A DNA stretch of 64,000 nt, from the NCBI RefSeq assembly GCF_002906155.1, contig NZ_MUJK01000001.1, positions 310,001 to 374,000 on the forward strand, in the 5' to 3' direction. The notes beneath the pieces were generated by a model. It worked only from the letters and a program-made list of their open reading frames with translations. It had not been told where the DNA came from and did not search any database. The position numbers and the translations under genes were made by a program. This DNA is from Pseudomonas laurylsulfativorans (lineage in GTDB: Bacteria > Pseudomonadota > Gammaproteobacteria > Pseudomonadales > Pseudomonadaceae). This document shows positions 1 to 13,837 of the stretch, one piece after another (position 1 is the first letter of the stretch; every line of letters starts with the position of its first letter).

Positions 1-1
1 T

Positions 2-3000
2 GGCCATGAATCAGCAGGCAGTCGCAAGTATGTCGTGAAACAGGGGCCTGTTTATCAAGCGTTTGATGAGCGTGGAGAGGCCCTCAATAGCGTGCCCGCC
101 GATGGCGAGAGCTTTTTCGCTTCGATCATGCACGCCTTGCCTGATGAGTCCCGCCAGGCACTGGGCATTCCACACGTCAGTCAGAGTGCCAGTCTGCGGC
201 AGGCTGTCATCGATTCGGCCATCGAGCATCGGCTGGATTTGTCGCAGCAGCTGGCGAAACGAGCGGGCAGCCGCAAGTCGTTCAAGCCACCTGCACGTGT
301 CTCCGAGCGCAGGCTGGGTTACTACGCCAGCGGTCGCGGGCAAGGTTTCAATCCTTCTCTGGTGGCTCGTGTGCAGGATGTGTATCCAGGCCTCACCGAT
401 CAGCAAGCCAGTGGATTTATCCTGGCGCAGTTGCGGGCGGGTAAGACCGATGCACAGATTTACAGCCTTCTGCAGGGGCGTATGCGTGAGTGGGAAGTAC
501 TGGAATCAACACTCGATCAATGGATTGGCGAGGCTGTGCCGGAATCCGTGTTGCAATCCATGCTCGGGGGCAAAGCCTCGGTCGCGCAAAGCATCAAGCA
601 AAGCTGGCGCAATTCGCCGCTGGCTGAGGAACACTCCCGCTTCAGGTTGCTTGATTTGGTCTGCGACGACCCGATCCCTCCGTTATCGGCGGACTTTTCC
701 CATGTGCATGATCTGTACGTCCGGGGCCGGTGTATCACTGATACTAATGCCGATGCGCTGTTGGCGAACTTTCCCAAGCTGAAACGACTGCGGATCAATG
801 CCACGGGCAACGGTTTCAGCAACGTACCCGAGGCGTTGAGCGGGATGCCGGACCTCACGGGGCTGAGTCTGTATTCAGCTGTACCCTACGCGGCAGACAT
901 GCCGTCGAGACTGAGTGCGTTGACGGCGCTCGAGGAACTCCGCGTGTATTCAACCTGGGGCGTTCCGATGGCCTTGGACGTCAGCCGGCTGGGCAATCTG
1001 CGCTTGCTCGAAGTGATTGCGCCTTCAATGGATCAGTGGCCCGCCGGCGTTCTGGAACTGCCCCAGCTTGAACGTCTGAATCTCGCCGGGACAGGCATCA
1101 GAACGTTACCCGACGGTGTTTTCGAAGGGCATGAAAAACTGTGGTCCGGGCTCTCGCTGGATTGGTCGAATTTTCTGCGCAAAAACTTCAAGCCAGCGTA
1201 CGAGTATGTCAAGCGTCACCCGCAACACCTGGTTGATCTGGAAGACATGGTCAGGAATTACAGCAAAGGTGAGTTGAGGCGTCTTGGTGAAGGCCTCAAT
1301 GATCCGTTCGAGGGATTGTTCGATCTGTTTGTCGAACAATGGCAAGGTGCAGGGGCGAGGTTCGATGCTGTCGAAGCATTGAGTGAGCAGCATCATCGGC
1401 TCAACCAGCACCTCAATGAATGGTCCCAACGCGCGCTGCAAATGCCGGCAGTGACCAACGAGATCATGGGGCGCACATGGACGGCAAATACCCTGAGAAC
1501 CTGCTGGCGCAACGGTGCATTCAAGCGCTATGGCTCGACGGCCGATGCCTCGGTACTCGACTTGTCAGGTATGGAACTGAGTGAGTTTCCCGAATTGCCC
1601 GACGGCGCCTTCCCGGAAGTAAAAGCCTTGTATCTAAAGGGGAGTAAAGCCCCCGCTGAACCCATCCGTGGTTTCGTACGCGGTTTTTCCGAGCTTGAAA
1701 AACTCGACGTGAGTGGCAGCGGCCTGACCGAAGTGCCCGTAGCGTCCGGTGATCTTGGAAAACTGACCGATCTGGATCTTTCCAATAACCGGATTGTTGT
1801 CGACGCTGTAGTTCAGCAAACGTTTGATGGACTACAGGCGCTCCAATACCTGGACTTGAGCAACAACCCGTTGAATGCCCTGGACGTCAGTGCAATGACT
1901 CGCCTCAAGGCCTTGAACCTGCGCGGCACGGATCTGCATGAGTGGCCGACGGGGACACAAAGCCTGCCAGAGCTGTACTGGCTGGATTTGCGTGACAGCA
2001 AGGTCCACGCGCTGCCAGCGCAGTTGCCGGATGAGACATTGCTCAAGACCAACCTGATGGGTGCAGCCTTGACTCCACAAGCCGTCGCAATGCGCAATGC
2101 GGCCCGGCAACGAGTGGAAATGGCCAAAGGTCTTCCGGCCGGGGCTTTGGAGCGGTTCGACCTGGAACAGGTGCCAGAGGAGTTCCCGCTGTTCGAGAGC
2201 GGCAGTTCGATCGCAAGCCATTTGTTGCCGCTGCCGCAAGTCCCGGCGGGAGAAGGGGATGCGGTTTTCACAAAGCGCCTGCAACGACTGAAACCGACAC
2301 TCACCGATGATGACGCCTTGCAAATGCTCGAACAGATGCGCGGGAGCGAGGCCGCGAACGTGAGAATTGTCGAATGGGAGCAGGCCTTTGAAGCGCTCAC
2401 GCGCCAATTGAATGGCTGGCTGTTTACCCGCGGATCCCGCGGCGCTGGCTGGATGACCTCCTCCAGCATTCGCAGGCAGGCTGCTTTGCGAATCCTTGAA
2501 TGCTGGCGCACCGGCCTGAGCGCAACGGACTTGGTGGCGGATGTGGTGCTGGATCTCAACGGTCTGCAACTGGGCGATCTGCCTGAGCTGCCGGCACCGT
2601 TCGAGCATGTCGGCACGTTGAAACTGACGAGCGTAAAACTGACCCGGCAAGGTTCCGATGGGTTCCTCAAGGCATTCACCCGCCTGAAAGCGCTGGACCT
2701 CAATGGCAATGGTCTGGACGCCATTCCAGAGCCGGTCCGGTACATGGACAGGCTCGAGCATCTGGAAATGTCTTCAAACCGGTTGGCCGATACCGAGCAG
2801 CTGTATGCCGCACTGACCCCTCTGGAGCGATTGCAGTGGCTGGATTTGAGCTACAACGAACTGGATGCCTTTGATATCGGTGTTTTCGAGCGTTTGGAGG
2901 CGTTGGATCTGCGCAACAACAATTTGACCGAATGGCCGGACGGGGTGTTCGACAGCCATCAACTCAGCACGCTCAATCTCAGTGGCAACGACATCACGTC

Positions 3001-4090
3001 GATCCCCGAGCAGGTCCTGAGTGGCAACCACGAGGTCCTGATGGCCGGTACGGATTTGAGCGACAACTACAATCTGTCCCTTGAAAGCCTTCAGCGACTC
3101 AGGGCTTACCGTGAAGCGGGTTTGCACGACAGGGTTCTTGGGATCTCGCGGACCGATCTCGATGAGTTGATCGATGACGCCAACGGCTATGGCGGCGGCA
3201 GCAGTGAAGGCATCGACACGGATGAGGACCTGCCCGGGGCTGAGCCGGATCCCGAGCAAAAAACACCGTGGCTGGCCAATTTTCCCCCTGAGCAATTGAT
3301 CAGTAAAACCGAGATATGGAATCAACTCGCGGCAGAACCGGACAATGCGGCGTTCTTTCATCTGCTTTCGCGATTGCAGGATACGCAGGAGTTCAGGGTG
3401 GCAAACGCCGATTTGACGCGGCGGGTCTGGACGGTCATGGAAGCCGCCGCCAGCAATACCGAACTGCGGGAAATCCTGTTTGCCAGTTCCAGCACCCACG
3501 GCACGTGTGTCGACGGTCGAATCCTGACGTTCAGCGGGCTGGAAAGCAGAGTCTTCACCCACAATGCCTTGCTTGATATTCCCGTCGGGCGCTTGAGTGT
3601 GAAGGGTCAAGCGCTGCTCAAGTTGTCCCGGCAGCTGTTTCGACTGGACAAGGTCGACGATCTCGCGAGGAAAGTCGCTGCGCAAACCGGTCAGGATGAG
3701 GCCGAGGTACGCTTGGGCTATCGAATCGGCCTGACGGAAGGATGGGCGGACGGCCTTGAGTTGCCAGGGCAACCGAAACACATGACCTACGCCTCGGGAG
3801 TGACCGCTCAACAACTGGCGGGCGCGCGCATCGAGATCGCCAACGCAGAGCAATCGGATGGTTTTTTTGAAGACTTGATCCAGCGCGATTACTGGGTGAG
3901 TTATCTCAAGGAGAAATACCCTGACGTGTTCAGGGCGCTCGATGAGATGGATGTTCAGGAGGAGGTTGATAGCGCTGACGAGGCGGCATTCTTGAGTCAG
4001 CTTTTCGAACAGGCCGCCGCGCGCAACGCGAAGATGATCGAATTGTCACGACAGGAGGTCGCGGATCTGACGACTGTCTCAAACAGGTAA
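2..4090 (+). CDS. LRR protein with C-terminal NEL-type E3 ubiquitin ligase domain (5' partial)
   Basis: The reading frame is open to the left edge, so the N terminus is missing; the GTG at 35 is only the first in-frame start-like codon. Numbering from it, three modules begin near residues 187, 487 and 817. Each has a tryptophan-containing helix, an LDL..LPELP-like segment and leucine-rich repeats (e.g. LQYLDLSNNPLNALDVS). Residues from about 1079 to the end resemble the NEL domain of IpaH/SspH-type bacterial ubiquitin ligases, with the Cys-x-Asp catalytic motif in THGTCVDGRILTFSGLE (Cys codon at 3506-3508, residue 1158). NEL enzymes transfer ubiquitin to host proteins through this cysteine after delivery into a eukaryotic cell. 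The visible N-terminal segment (about residues 1-180) resembles the helical region before the LRRs in large pseudomonad toxins of this type. The delivery route is unknown: no secretion genes lie nearby. Family assignment is strong; a role as an effector is inferred. Confidence 0.85.
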   Translation, partial: GHESAGSRKYVVKQGPVYQAFDERGEALNSVPADGESFFASIMHALPDESRQALGIPHVSQSASLRQAVIDSAIEHRLDLSQQLAKRAGSRKSFKPPARVSERRLGYYASGRGQGFNPSLVARVQDVYPGLTDQQASGFILAQLRAGKTDAQIYSLLQGRMREWEVLESTLDQWIGEAVPESVLQSMLGGKASVAQSIKQSWRNSPLAEEHSRFRLLDLVCDDPIPPLSADFSHVHDLYVRGRCITDTNADALLANFPKLKRLRINATGNGFSNVPEALSGMPDLTGLSLYSAVPYAADMPSRLSALTALEELRVYSTWGVPMALDVSRLGNLRLLEVIAPSMDQWPAGVLELPQLERLNLAGTGIRTLPDGVFEGHEKLWSGLSLDWSNFLRKNFKPAYEYVKRHPQHLVDLEDMVRNYSKGELRRLGEGLNDPFEGLFDLFVEQWQGAGARFDAVEALSEQHHRLNQHLNEWSQRALQMPAVTNEIMGRTWTANTLRTCWRNGAFKRYGSTADASVLDLSGMELSEFPELPDGAFPEVKALYLKGSKAPAEPIRGFVRGFSELEKLDVSGSGLTEVPVASGDLGKLTDLDLSNNRIVVDAVVQQTFDGLQALQYLDLSNNPLNALDVSAMTRLKALNLRGTDLHEWPTGTQSLPELYWLDLRDSKVHALPAQLPDETLLKTNLMGAALTPQAVAMRNAARQRVEMAKGLPAGALERFDLEQVPEEFPLFESGSSIASHLLPLPQVPAGEGDAVFTKRLQRLKPTLTDDDALQMLEQMRGSEAANVRIVEWEQAFEALTRQLNGWLFTRGSRGAGWMTSSSIRRQAALRILECWRTGLSATDLVADVVLDLNGLQLGDLPELPAPFEHVGTLKLTSVKLTRQGSDGFLKAFTRLKALDLNGNGLDAIPEPVRYMDRLEHLEMSSNRLADTEQLYAALTPLERLQWLDLSYNELDAFDIGVFERLEALDLRNNNLTEWPDGVFDSHQLSTLNLSGNDITSIPEQVLSGNHEVLMAGTDLSDNYNLSLESLQRLRAYREAGLHDRVLGISRTDLDELIDDANGYGGGSSEGIDTDEDLPGAEPDPEQKTPWLANFPPEQLISKTEIWNQLAAEPDNAAFFHLLSRLQDTQEFRVANADLTRRVWTVMEAAASNTELREILFASSSTHGTCVDGRILTFSGLESRVFTHNALLDIPVGRLSVKGQALLKLSRQLFRLDKVDDLARKVAAQTGQDEAEVRLGYRIGLTEGWADGLELPGQPKHMTYASGVTAQQLAGARIEIANAEQSDGFFEDLIQRDYWVSYLKEKYPDVFRALDEMDVQEEVDSADEAAFLSQLFEQAAARNAKMIELSRQEVADLTTVSNR

Positions 4091-4094
4091 ATCA

Positions 4095-4184
4095 CCTGTG
4101 GGAGCTTGCTCGCGATGGGGGCTTGATGTTCAACATCAATGTTGACTGATACGCCGCTATCGCGAGCAAGCTCGCTCCCACAAG
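4095..4184. repeat. REP pair (inverted), GCGAGCAAGCTCGC class
   Basis: Two inverted copies of a palindromic REP core, one reading GGGAGCTTGCTCGCGAT and the other ATCGCGAGCAAGCTCGCTCCC, are separated by about 40 bases. They fill the space between two convergent genes (LRR protein and metH). Confidence 0.85.
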
Positions 4185-4202
4185 GTTTTTTCAGTTGATC
4201 AC

Positions 4203-7913
<3,711 letters not shown>

Positions 7914-8069
7914 TTGGACTACTCGGTAAGACCATGACGAAGGGCCGGGATGATAGCAAACCTGTGCGCTTTTAGAGCATGACTCGAATTTGCATGAATA
8001 TCGTTCATGTTGGCAGGGGTGGCAGACCGGTAGAATCGCGACGTTTTTTCAGGATTCAGGACCAGGGAC

Positions 8070-10379
8070 ATGTCGTACCGCTTCGTCATCAGCACATTGC
8101 TGCTGTTTTTAAGCTGGGGCGCAGTGGCGCAAAGCCCGGCGATTTCCTCTGCCATTTCATCTTCTATTTCCTACAGCCGCGACATCCAGCCGATCTTCAC
8201 TGAACAGTGCGTGGCCTGCCATGCCTGCAACGACGCCGCCTGTCAGCTCAATCTGGGCAGTGGCGAGGGCACGGCGCGTGGCGCAACGAAAGTCCCGGTT
8301 TATGACGGTGACCGCACTAAAGCGGTGGCACCGACGCGGCTGTTTCTGGACGCCTCCGGAAAATCCGCCTGGCAGCAAAAGGGCTTCTATTCGGTGCTCG
8401 ATGCCCAGGGCAGCCAGGCTGCGTTGATGGCGCGGATGCTGGAGCTGGGCCACAACACCCCATTGCAACCCAATGCCAAATTGCCTGAAGACATCGTCCT
8501 GGGGTTGAACCGGGAAAACGTGTGTGCCATGCCCGCGGAGTTTGGTGGTTATGCCGCTGCGCATCCGAAGGAGGGCATGCCGCTGGCGGTGACCGGCCTG
8601 ACCGACCAGCAGTACCAGACGCTGCAACGCTGGCTGGCGGCAGGGGCGCCTATCGATCAGCAGGACCTGGCCCCCAGCGCAGCCGAAACCCAGCAGGTGG
8701 TCCTGTGGGAAAACCTGCTCAATTCGCCGGGCGCCCGGGAAAGCCTGGTGGGGCGCTGGCTGTACGAGCACTGGTTCCTTGCCCATCTGTATTTCAAGGA
8801 TGGCGAGCCAGGGCATTTCTTCCAGTGGGTGCGTTCGCGCACGCCGACCGGCCAGCCGATTGACCTGATCAACACCCGTCGCCCGAACGATGATCCGGGC
8901 ACGCAGTTTTACTATCGCTTGAGGCCGGTGCAGGGCGTGATCGTACACAAGACCCACATCACTTATGCGCTGAGTGCGGCGAAGCTGGCACGGGTCAAAT
9001 CGCTGTTCTACAGCGGCAACTGGCAGGTCAATGCGTTACCGGGCTACGGGCCGCATAGCCGGGCCAACCCGTTTGCCACTTTCGAAGCGATTCCGGCCCA
9101 GGCGCGTTATCAGTTCATGCTCGATAACGCCGAGTACTTTGTGCGCACGTTTATCCGCGGCCCGGTGTGCCGCGGGCAGATCGCCACGGATGTCATTCGC
9201 GACAACTTCTGGGCACTGTTCCAGGCGCCCGAGCACGACCTCTACATCATCGATCCGAACTATCGCGGGCAGGCCACGCCGTTGCTGGCGATGCCGGGGC
9301 AGAACGATGATGTCGGCAGCGTCCTGAGCCTGTGGCACGACTACCGCGACAAACGCAATGAGTACGAAGCCTTGCGCCGGGACAGCTACGCCGACGAGCC
9401 TGCACCGAGCTGGTCAAGCCTGTGGGCCGGCAACGATAACGCACTGCTGAGCATCTTCCGCCATTTCGATAGTGCTTCGGTGACCAAGGGCCTGATCGGC
9501 GATGTGCCGCAGACGATGTGGCTGTTCGACTATCCGCTGCTGGAACGCACCTACTATCAACTGGCCGTGAACTTCGATGTGTTCGGCAACGTATCCCACC
9601 AGGCCCAGACGCGCCTGTATTTCGACCTGATCCGCAACGGTGCCGAGCAGAACTTCCTGCGCCTGATGCCCGCCGACTCCCGGGATGGCTACCTCGACGA
9701 CTGGTATCAGAACAGCGGCAAATTCAAGATGTGGCTGGACTACGAGTCCATCGACGATGACAAGCCGACTGCGCTGAAACTTGATCCGCGGGATCCCAAG
9801 CGCGATTTTGCCACGCAATTGCTGGCCCGTTATGGCGATCTCAATGCCAGGCCCGACCCGATCAACCGCTGCGACGGCGCCTACTGCTCGCGGCCGAACA
9901 TAGATCCGGACCTGCAAAGTGCCGAGCAGGTACTGAGTCGACTGACCTCGCGTCCGGCAGCCGGGTTGAAAGTGATTGATCAACTGCCGGAAGCGACCAT
10001 GCTGCGTATCGAAACCGGCAGCGGCAAGCGTGAGATCTACAGCCTGCTGCGCAACCGTGCCCACAGCAACGTCGCGTTCCTGCTCGGCGAATCGCTGCGC
10101 TACCAGCCGGGGCTCGACACCCTGACGATTTTTCCGGGCGTGCTCAGCAGCTATCCGAACTTCATGTTCAACGTCCCGGCCGGGCAAGTGCCGGCGTTTG
10201 TCGATGCAATGGAGAACGCCAAGGATAGCGACAGCTTCGAGAAAATCGTCGAACGTTGGGGTATACGCCGCAGTCATCCGCAATTCTGGCGGTATTTCCA
10301 TGACCTGAGCCGCTACATCCACGAAACCGAACCGGTGGAAGAGGGCGTGCTGGATATGAACCGCTACGAGAACCTTTGA
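8070..10379 (+). CDS. cti: Fatty acid cis/trans isomerase
   Basis: Converts cis-unsaturated acyl chains of membrane phospholipids to trans, a rapid rigidifying response to solvents and heat known from Pseudomonas and Vibrio. The 769 aa protein starts with a signal peptide (VISTLLLFLSWGAVAQS, about 6-22), consistent with the periplasmic location of Cti. It carries the heme-binding CVACH motif at residues 47-51, typical of this cytochrome-c-like enzyme. The ATG at 8070 follows AGGACCAGGGAC. It is divergent from metH, an arrangement also seen in other pseudomonads. Cti is usually constitutive and controlled by substrate access; no specific regulatory site is seen here. Confidence 0.95.
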   Translation: MSYRFVISTLLLFLSWGAVAQSPAISSAISSSISYSRDIQPIFTEQCVACHACNDAACQLNLGSGEGTARGATKVPVYDGDRTKAVAPTRLFLDASGKSAWQQKGFYSVLDAQGSQAALMARMLELGHNTPLQPNAKLPEDIVLGLNRENVCAMPAEFGGYAAAHPKEGMPLAVTGLTDQQYQTLQRWLAAGAPIDQQDLAPSAAETQQVVLWENLLNSPGARESLVGRWLYEHWFLAHLYFKDGEPGHFFQWVRSRTPTGQPIDLINTRRPNDDPGTQFYYRLRPVQGVIVHKTHITYALSAAKLARVKSLFYSGNWQVNALPGYGPHSRANPFATFEAIPAQARYQFMLDNAEYFVRTFIRGPVCRGQIATDVIRDNFWALFQAPEHDLYIIDPNYRGQATPLLAMPGQNDDVGSVLSLWHDYRDKRNEYEALRRDSYADEPAPSWSSLWAGNDNALLSIFRHFDSASVTKGLIGDVPQTMWLFDYPLLERTYYQLAVNFDVFGNVSHQAQTRLYFDLIRNGAEQNFLRLMPADSRDGYLDDWYQNSGKFKMWLDYESIDDDKPTALKLDPRDPKRDFATQLLARYGDLNARPDPINRCDGAYCSRPNIDPDLQSAEQVLSRLTSRPAAGLKVIDQLPEATMLRIETGSGKREIYSLLRNRAHSNVAFLLGESLRYQPGLDTLTIFPGVLSSYPNFMFNVPAGQVPAFVDAMENAKDSDSFEKIVERWGIRRSHPQFWRYFHDLSRYIHETEPVEEGVLDMNRYENL

Positions 10380-10393
10380 TCGGACGCAGATCC

Positions 10394-10512
10394 CTTGTGG
10401 GGCCGGGCTTCCGTGGCGAGGGGGCTTGCCCCCGTTGGGTCGCGAAGCGGCCCCAAAAAATGGGACTGCTGCGCAGTCCAGCGGGGGCAAGCCCCCTCGC
10501 CACAAAAGCCCG
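10394..10512. repeat. Composite REP element, GGGGGCTTGCCCCC class
   Basis: Inverted REP cores (GTGGCGAGGGGGCTTGCCCC and its complement) enclose a short spacer containing GCGAAGCGGCCCC and GACTGCTGCGCAGTC, which can themselves fold. It lies between cti and nfuA. The same composite layout recurs at 13838, 28266 and 33531. Confidence 0.85.
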
Positions 10513-10557
10513 TTCACACAGGGTGATCGGTGTTTCTTTTCCCGACAAAAATACTAG

Positions 10558-11199
<642 letters not shown>

Positions 11200-11216
11200 G
11201 GTGTTCGCTGCGAAAC

Positions 11217-11250
11217 GAAAAAACGGCGCCCCGTGAGCGCCGTTTTTTTA
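11217..11250. terminator. Intrinsic terminator after nfuA, probably bidirectional
   Basis: A CGGCGC/GCGCCG stem is flanked by an A run on the left and a T run on the right. It can stop transcription of nfuA (plus) and of the cobM operon (minus). Confidence 0.85.
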
Positions 11251-11289
11251 TGGGTGATTGGAAACCTGTGGCGAGGGGGTGGTGGTGCA

Positions 11290-12036
11290 TCAGGGTCTGT
11301 AGAGATGCGCATGCCCCGCGCGATACAGCGATGACTCGCTGAAGTGGTCACTGCCCAGCACCCGACCGACCAGAATCAACGCCGTACGACGAAAGCCCTT
11401 GGCTGCAACCTTCCCGGCAATGTCCTCAAGCGTTCCCACTACCCAATCCTGATCCGGCCAGCTTGCGCGGTGAACCACCGCAATCGGGCAATCGGCGCCG
11501 TAATGCGGCAGCAATTCTTCAACGATCTTCGGCAGGTGATTGACCCCCAAATGAATCGCCATGGTCGCGCCGTGCTGCGCCAGGCTGGAAAACTCCTCGC
11601 CCGGTGGCATGGCGGTCTTTTCGGCGTAGCGCGTCAGAATCACGCTCTGTGAAACGTCCGGCAGCGTCAGTTCCGCGCCTAAAAGCGCTGCACAAGCGGC
11701 TGTGGCCGTAACGCCGGGTACGATTTCGAACGCAATGCCCAGCTCACGCAGATAGCGAATCTGCTCGCCAATGGCGCCATACAGGCTCGGGTCGCCGGAG
11801 TGCACCCGGGCAACATCCTGGCCTTTGGCGTGGGCGGTCTTGATCAGGTCGATGATCTGTTCCAGGTGCAGTTCAGCGCTGTTGACCACCTGTTCGGCGC
11901 AATGACCTTCGAGTACGGCGGCTGGCACCAGAGAACCGGCATAAATGATCACCGGGCAGCTGCGAATCAGCCGCTGGCCCTTGACGGTAATCAGTTCGGG
12001 GTCGCCGGGACCTGCGCCAATGAAGTAGACGGTCAT
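11290..12036 (-). CDS. cobM: Precorrin-4 C(11)-methyltransferase
   Basis: Adds the C11 methyl group to precorrin-4 in the aerobic cobalamin pathway, using S-adenosylmethionine. The 248 aa protein begins VYFIGAGPGDPELITVKG, the SAM-binding loop of the tetrapyrrole methylase family, followed by YAGSLVPAAVL and VHSGDPSLYGAIGEQI, which fit CobM. The frame is open 40 codons further upstream, but the ATG at 12036 follows AGGAACCGACG and matches the family start. It is the last gene of the cbtB-cbtA-cobE-cobM run, 82 bases after cobE, and so is probably under the upstream cobalamin riboswitch. Confidence 0.95.
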   Translation of the reverse strand: MTVYFIGAGPGDPELITVKGQRLIRSCPVIIYAGSLVPAAVLEGHCAEQVVNSAELHLEQIIDLIKTAHAKGQDVARVHSGDPSLYGAIGEQIRYLRELGIAFEIVPGVTATAACAALLGAELTLPDVSQSVILTRYAEKTAMPPGEEFSSLAQHGATMAIHLGVNHLPKIVEELLPHYGADCPIAVVHRASWPDQDWVVGTLEDIAGKVAAKGFRRTALILVGRVLGSDHFSESSLYRAGHAHLYRP

Positions 12037-12118
12037 CGTCGGTTCCTGTGGGAAAAAGGGGCTGAACAGGGCTTCAGATGAAGAATGTTCATGATCGAGG
12101 CGGGGATTATCGGGGGTT

Positions 12119-12532
12119 TTATGCCGCGCCGGCCAATGCCAGGGTCGCCTGGGCATATTTTTGTCGGGGAATCAGCAGTTTTGCCGGGGCCTGGGCCAGT
12201 TGTTCGGCCAGGGCCAGTGCGGCGCTTTCCGCCACGCCGTAACAACCGGTGCGTTCAAACGCTATTTGCGATTGATGACTGAGCTGCGATTCATAGACGG
12301 CCAGTTGTTCACTGCTGAAATACATCAACTCAAGACCTAGCTGCTGTGCCAGTTCGATCAACGCAGGTTCGTCGCGCTTCAAATCGATGCTGGCCAGCGC
12401 CTTGATTTCATGACGAGCAATCTGGTGTGCCTCCAGCGCCTGGTCGAGCAGCGCCAGCAACGTGCTGACGGGGCAGCCCCGCTGGCAGCCCAGGCCGACC
12501 ACCAGGGTCGGCGCTGTGCTGACATCAGTCAT
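12119..12532 (-). CDS. cobE: Cobalamin biosynthesis protein CobE (CobE/GbiG C-terminal domain)
   Basis: A 137 aa protein of the CobE/CbiG C-terminal family. CobE is part of the aerobic cobalamin pathway, but its exact biochemical step is not well established. The glycine-rich start (LVVGLGCQRGCPVSTLLALL) and the terminal FERTGCYGVAESAALALA segment are family hallmarks. The ATG at 12532 overlaps the stop codon of cbtA as ATGA, which decides the start and indicates translational coupling. Confidence 0.88.
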   Translation of the reverse strand: MTDVSTAPTLVVGLGCQRGCPVSTLLALLDQALEAHQIARHEIKALASIDLKRDEPALIELAQQLGLELMYFSSEQLAVYESQLSHQSQIAFERTGCYGVAESAALALAEQLAQAPAKLLIPRQKYAQATLALAGAA

Positions 12533-13236
12533 ACGTGGTATTGGCCATCGCTTTTGCGGCGGAACAACCAGGCGCTGATCAGGCCCAAGGCCAGCCAGAA
12601 CGCCACGTTGGTCAGCTGCGAAGCGATTTTGAACTGGGCCTCCAGCGCCTCCGGAGCGAGCATCGAATGCACTTCCGGTTGCGGTGCGCCAATCACATGA
12701 GGAACGGCAAGGATTGCCACGCCAAGGACTTTCATCAGCCAGTGACGGCTGAATACGATCAGGGCGATACCGACGGCGGTGGAGGCGGCGGTACCGATCC
12801 ACCACAGTTGCCGTTGCGCCAGATCGGCCGCGGCAGTGCCGGGCAATTCAGGTGGCAGGCCGAGGGTCGGCGCGAGTACGAACGTCGCATAACCGGCCAG
12901 GCCCCAGAGCAGACCCTGAGAGGTTTTGGTCGGCGCACGCAAGGTGTACAGGCCGGCCAGCATCAGGGCGAAACCAACGGCCACCACCAGATTGCCGCCG
13001 GTGGTCGACAGCACGCGCTGCCATCCATCTTCCGGCTCCCAGGCTTCGGCATCGTGGGTGTGGGCAGCCATGGCACCGTCAGCGTGCTCATGCATTTCAA
13101 CTGCGGCCGGTTCGGCTTTTTCGTAGGTTTCGGCCTGCAAAATCAGGGGAGAGACCCAGAAACTTTGCAGCAGGGTCAGCAGCAGGGCGGCCAGCAGCCC
13201 GGTGAAACCTGCGGTTTGCGCAATACGCTTGATCAT
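12529..13236 (-). CDS. cbtA: Predicted cobalt transporter subunit CbtA
   Basis: Inner-membrane protein of 235 aa with about five hydrophobic segments; the first covers residues 10-30 (GFTGLLAALLLTLLQSFW). A histidine-rich stretch (EMHEHADGAMAAHTHD) follows the first segment and could bind metal outside the membrane. CbtA with CbtB is a predicted cobalt uptake system found next to B12 genes and under cobalamin riboswitches, as here. I start it at ATG 13236, 12 bases after the cbtB stop. A GTG at 13257 in the same frame, overlapping cbtB, is an alternative. Confidence 0.88.
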   Translation of the reverse strand: MIKRIAQTAGFTGLLAALLLTLLQSFWVSPLILQAETYEKAEPAAVEMHEHADGAMAAHTHDAEAWEPEDGWQRVLSTTGGNLVVAVGFALMLAGLYTLRAPTKTSQGLLWGLAGYATFVLAPTLGLPPELPGTAAADLAQRQLWWIGTAASTAVGIALIVFSRHWLMKVLGVAILAVPHVIGAPQPEVHSMLAPEALEAQFKIASQLTNVAFWLALGLISAWLFRRKSDGQYHV

Positions 13237-13247
13237 GTCGGCAGGTC

Positions 13248-13439
13248 TCAATGGCACGGGAACGCGGAGCTGTGACGGGTATCGTGGGCGGCATTGTGCA
13301 CCGCTTCGATGTGCGAGAAACCGGCGAAATACACAAGGCAGGCGCCCAGGATCGACGCGCAGACGGCGGCGGTCAGGCGTTGGGCCAGGGTAGAGGTGGT
13401 ACTGGATGTGGTGTGGCCGGTGCTGCTGATGATCGACAT
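13248..13439 (-). CDS. cbtB: Predicted cobalt transporter subunit CbtB
   Basis: A 63 aa protein with one membrane helix (LTAAVCASILGACLVYFAGF, about 23-42) and a short histidine-containing tail (HIEAVHNAAHDTRHSSAFPCH). This is the CbtB layout: one helix and a C-terminal metal-binding box. It is the first gene after the minus-strand cobalamin riboswitch and is followed closely by cbtA. The pair's function in cobalt import rests on genomic association rather than on direct biochemistry. Confidence 0.87.
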   Translation of the reverse strand: MSIISSTGHTTSSTTSTLAQRLTAAVCASILGACLVYFAGFSHIEAVHNAAHDTRHSSAFPCH

Positions 13440-13576
13440 GGCGTTTCCCTCTGGTCAGTCAGCGGGGAATAAGAGCGCATGCAAAAACCTGCACGACCAT
13501 GCGCGCAACGTTTCAAACAGCGCCCGCCCACCGCGGGTTTGTTGTTTCAGTGATCGTATTGGTCACTTTGTGTTGC

Positions 13577-13770
13577 GGGCCGGTCTCCGGGCTCACGAGG
13601 GGCGCAGGTGTATGCCTGATCCTGAAAGCATCACCTTCCCATGCCGCAATGGCACAGTGGATCTGACGCTTCGCTCGCTTACCGTTGCGGGGGCAGCACC
13701 GGACTGACATGGCTTAAGAGTAAAGCACATGATTCACCGGTTTCCCGTTTCACCCTGTGAAGGGCACCCG
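13577..13770 (-). promoter_or_regulatory. Cobalamin riboswitch upstream of cbtB-cbtA-cobE-cobM
   Basis: Read on the minus strand, the conserved blocks appear in the right order: GGGTGAAACGGGAAACCGGTG, GCTGCCCCCGCAACGGTAAG, CCACTGTGCCATTGCGGCA, TGGGAAGGTGATGC and the B12 box AGCCCGGAGACCGGCC. About 137 bases separate it from the cbtB start. It is expected to repress the operon when adenosylcobalamin is abundant. Confidence 0.93.
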
Positions 13771-13837
13771 TAACAAGATGCGTAGGAGAGCATGGGCGGG
13801 GGTTGGGCGTCAATTGGCATGGGTTCTCAACTAAATA

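Noticed and set aside
7914..8069. A cobalamin riboswitch before metH
   Set aside because: The 156-base spacer lacks the B12 box and the CCCCCGCAACTGT-type block seen in the two cob leaders.
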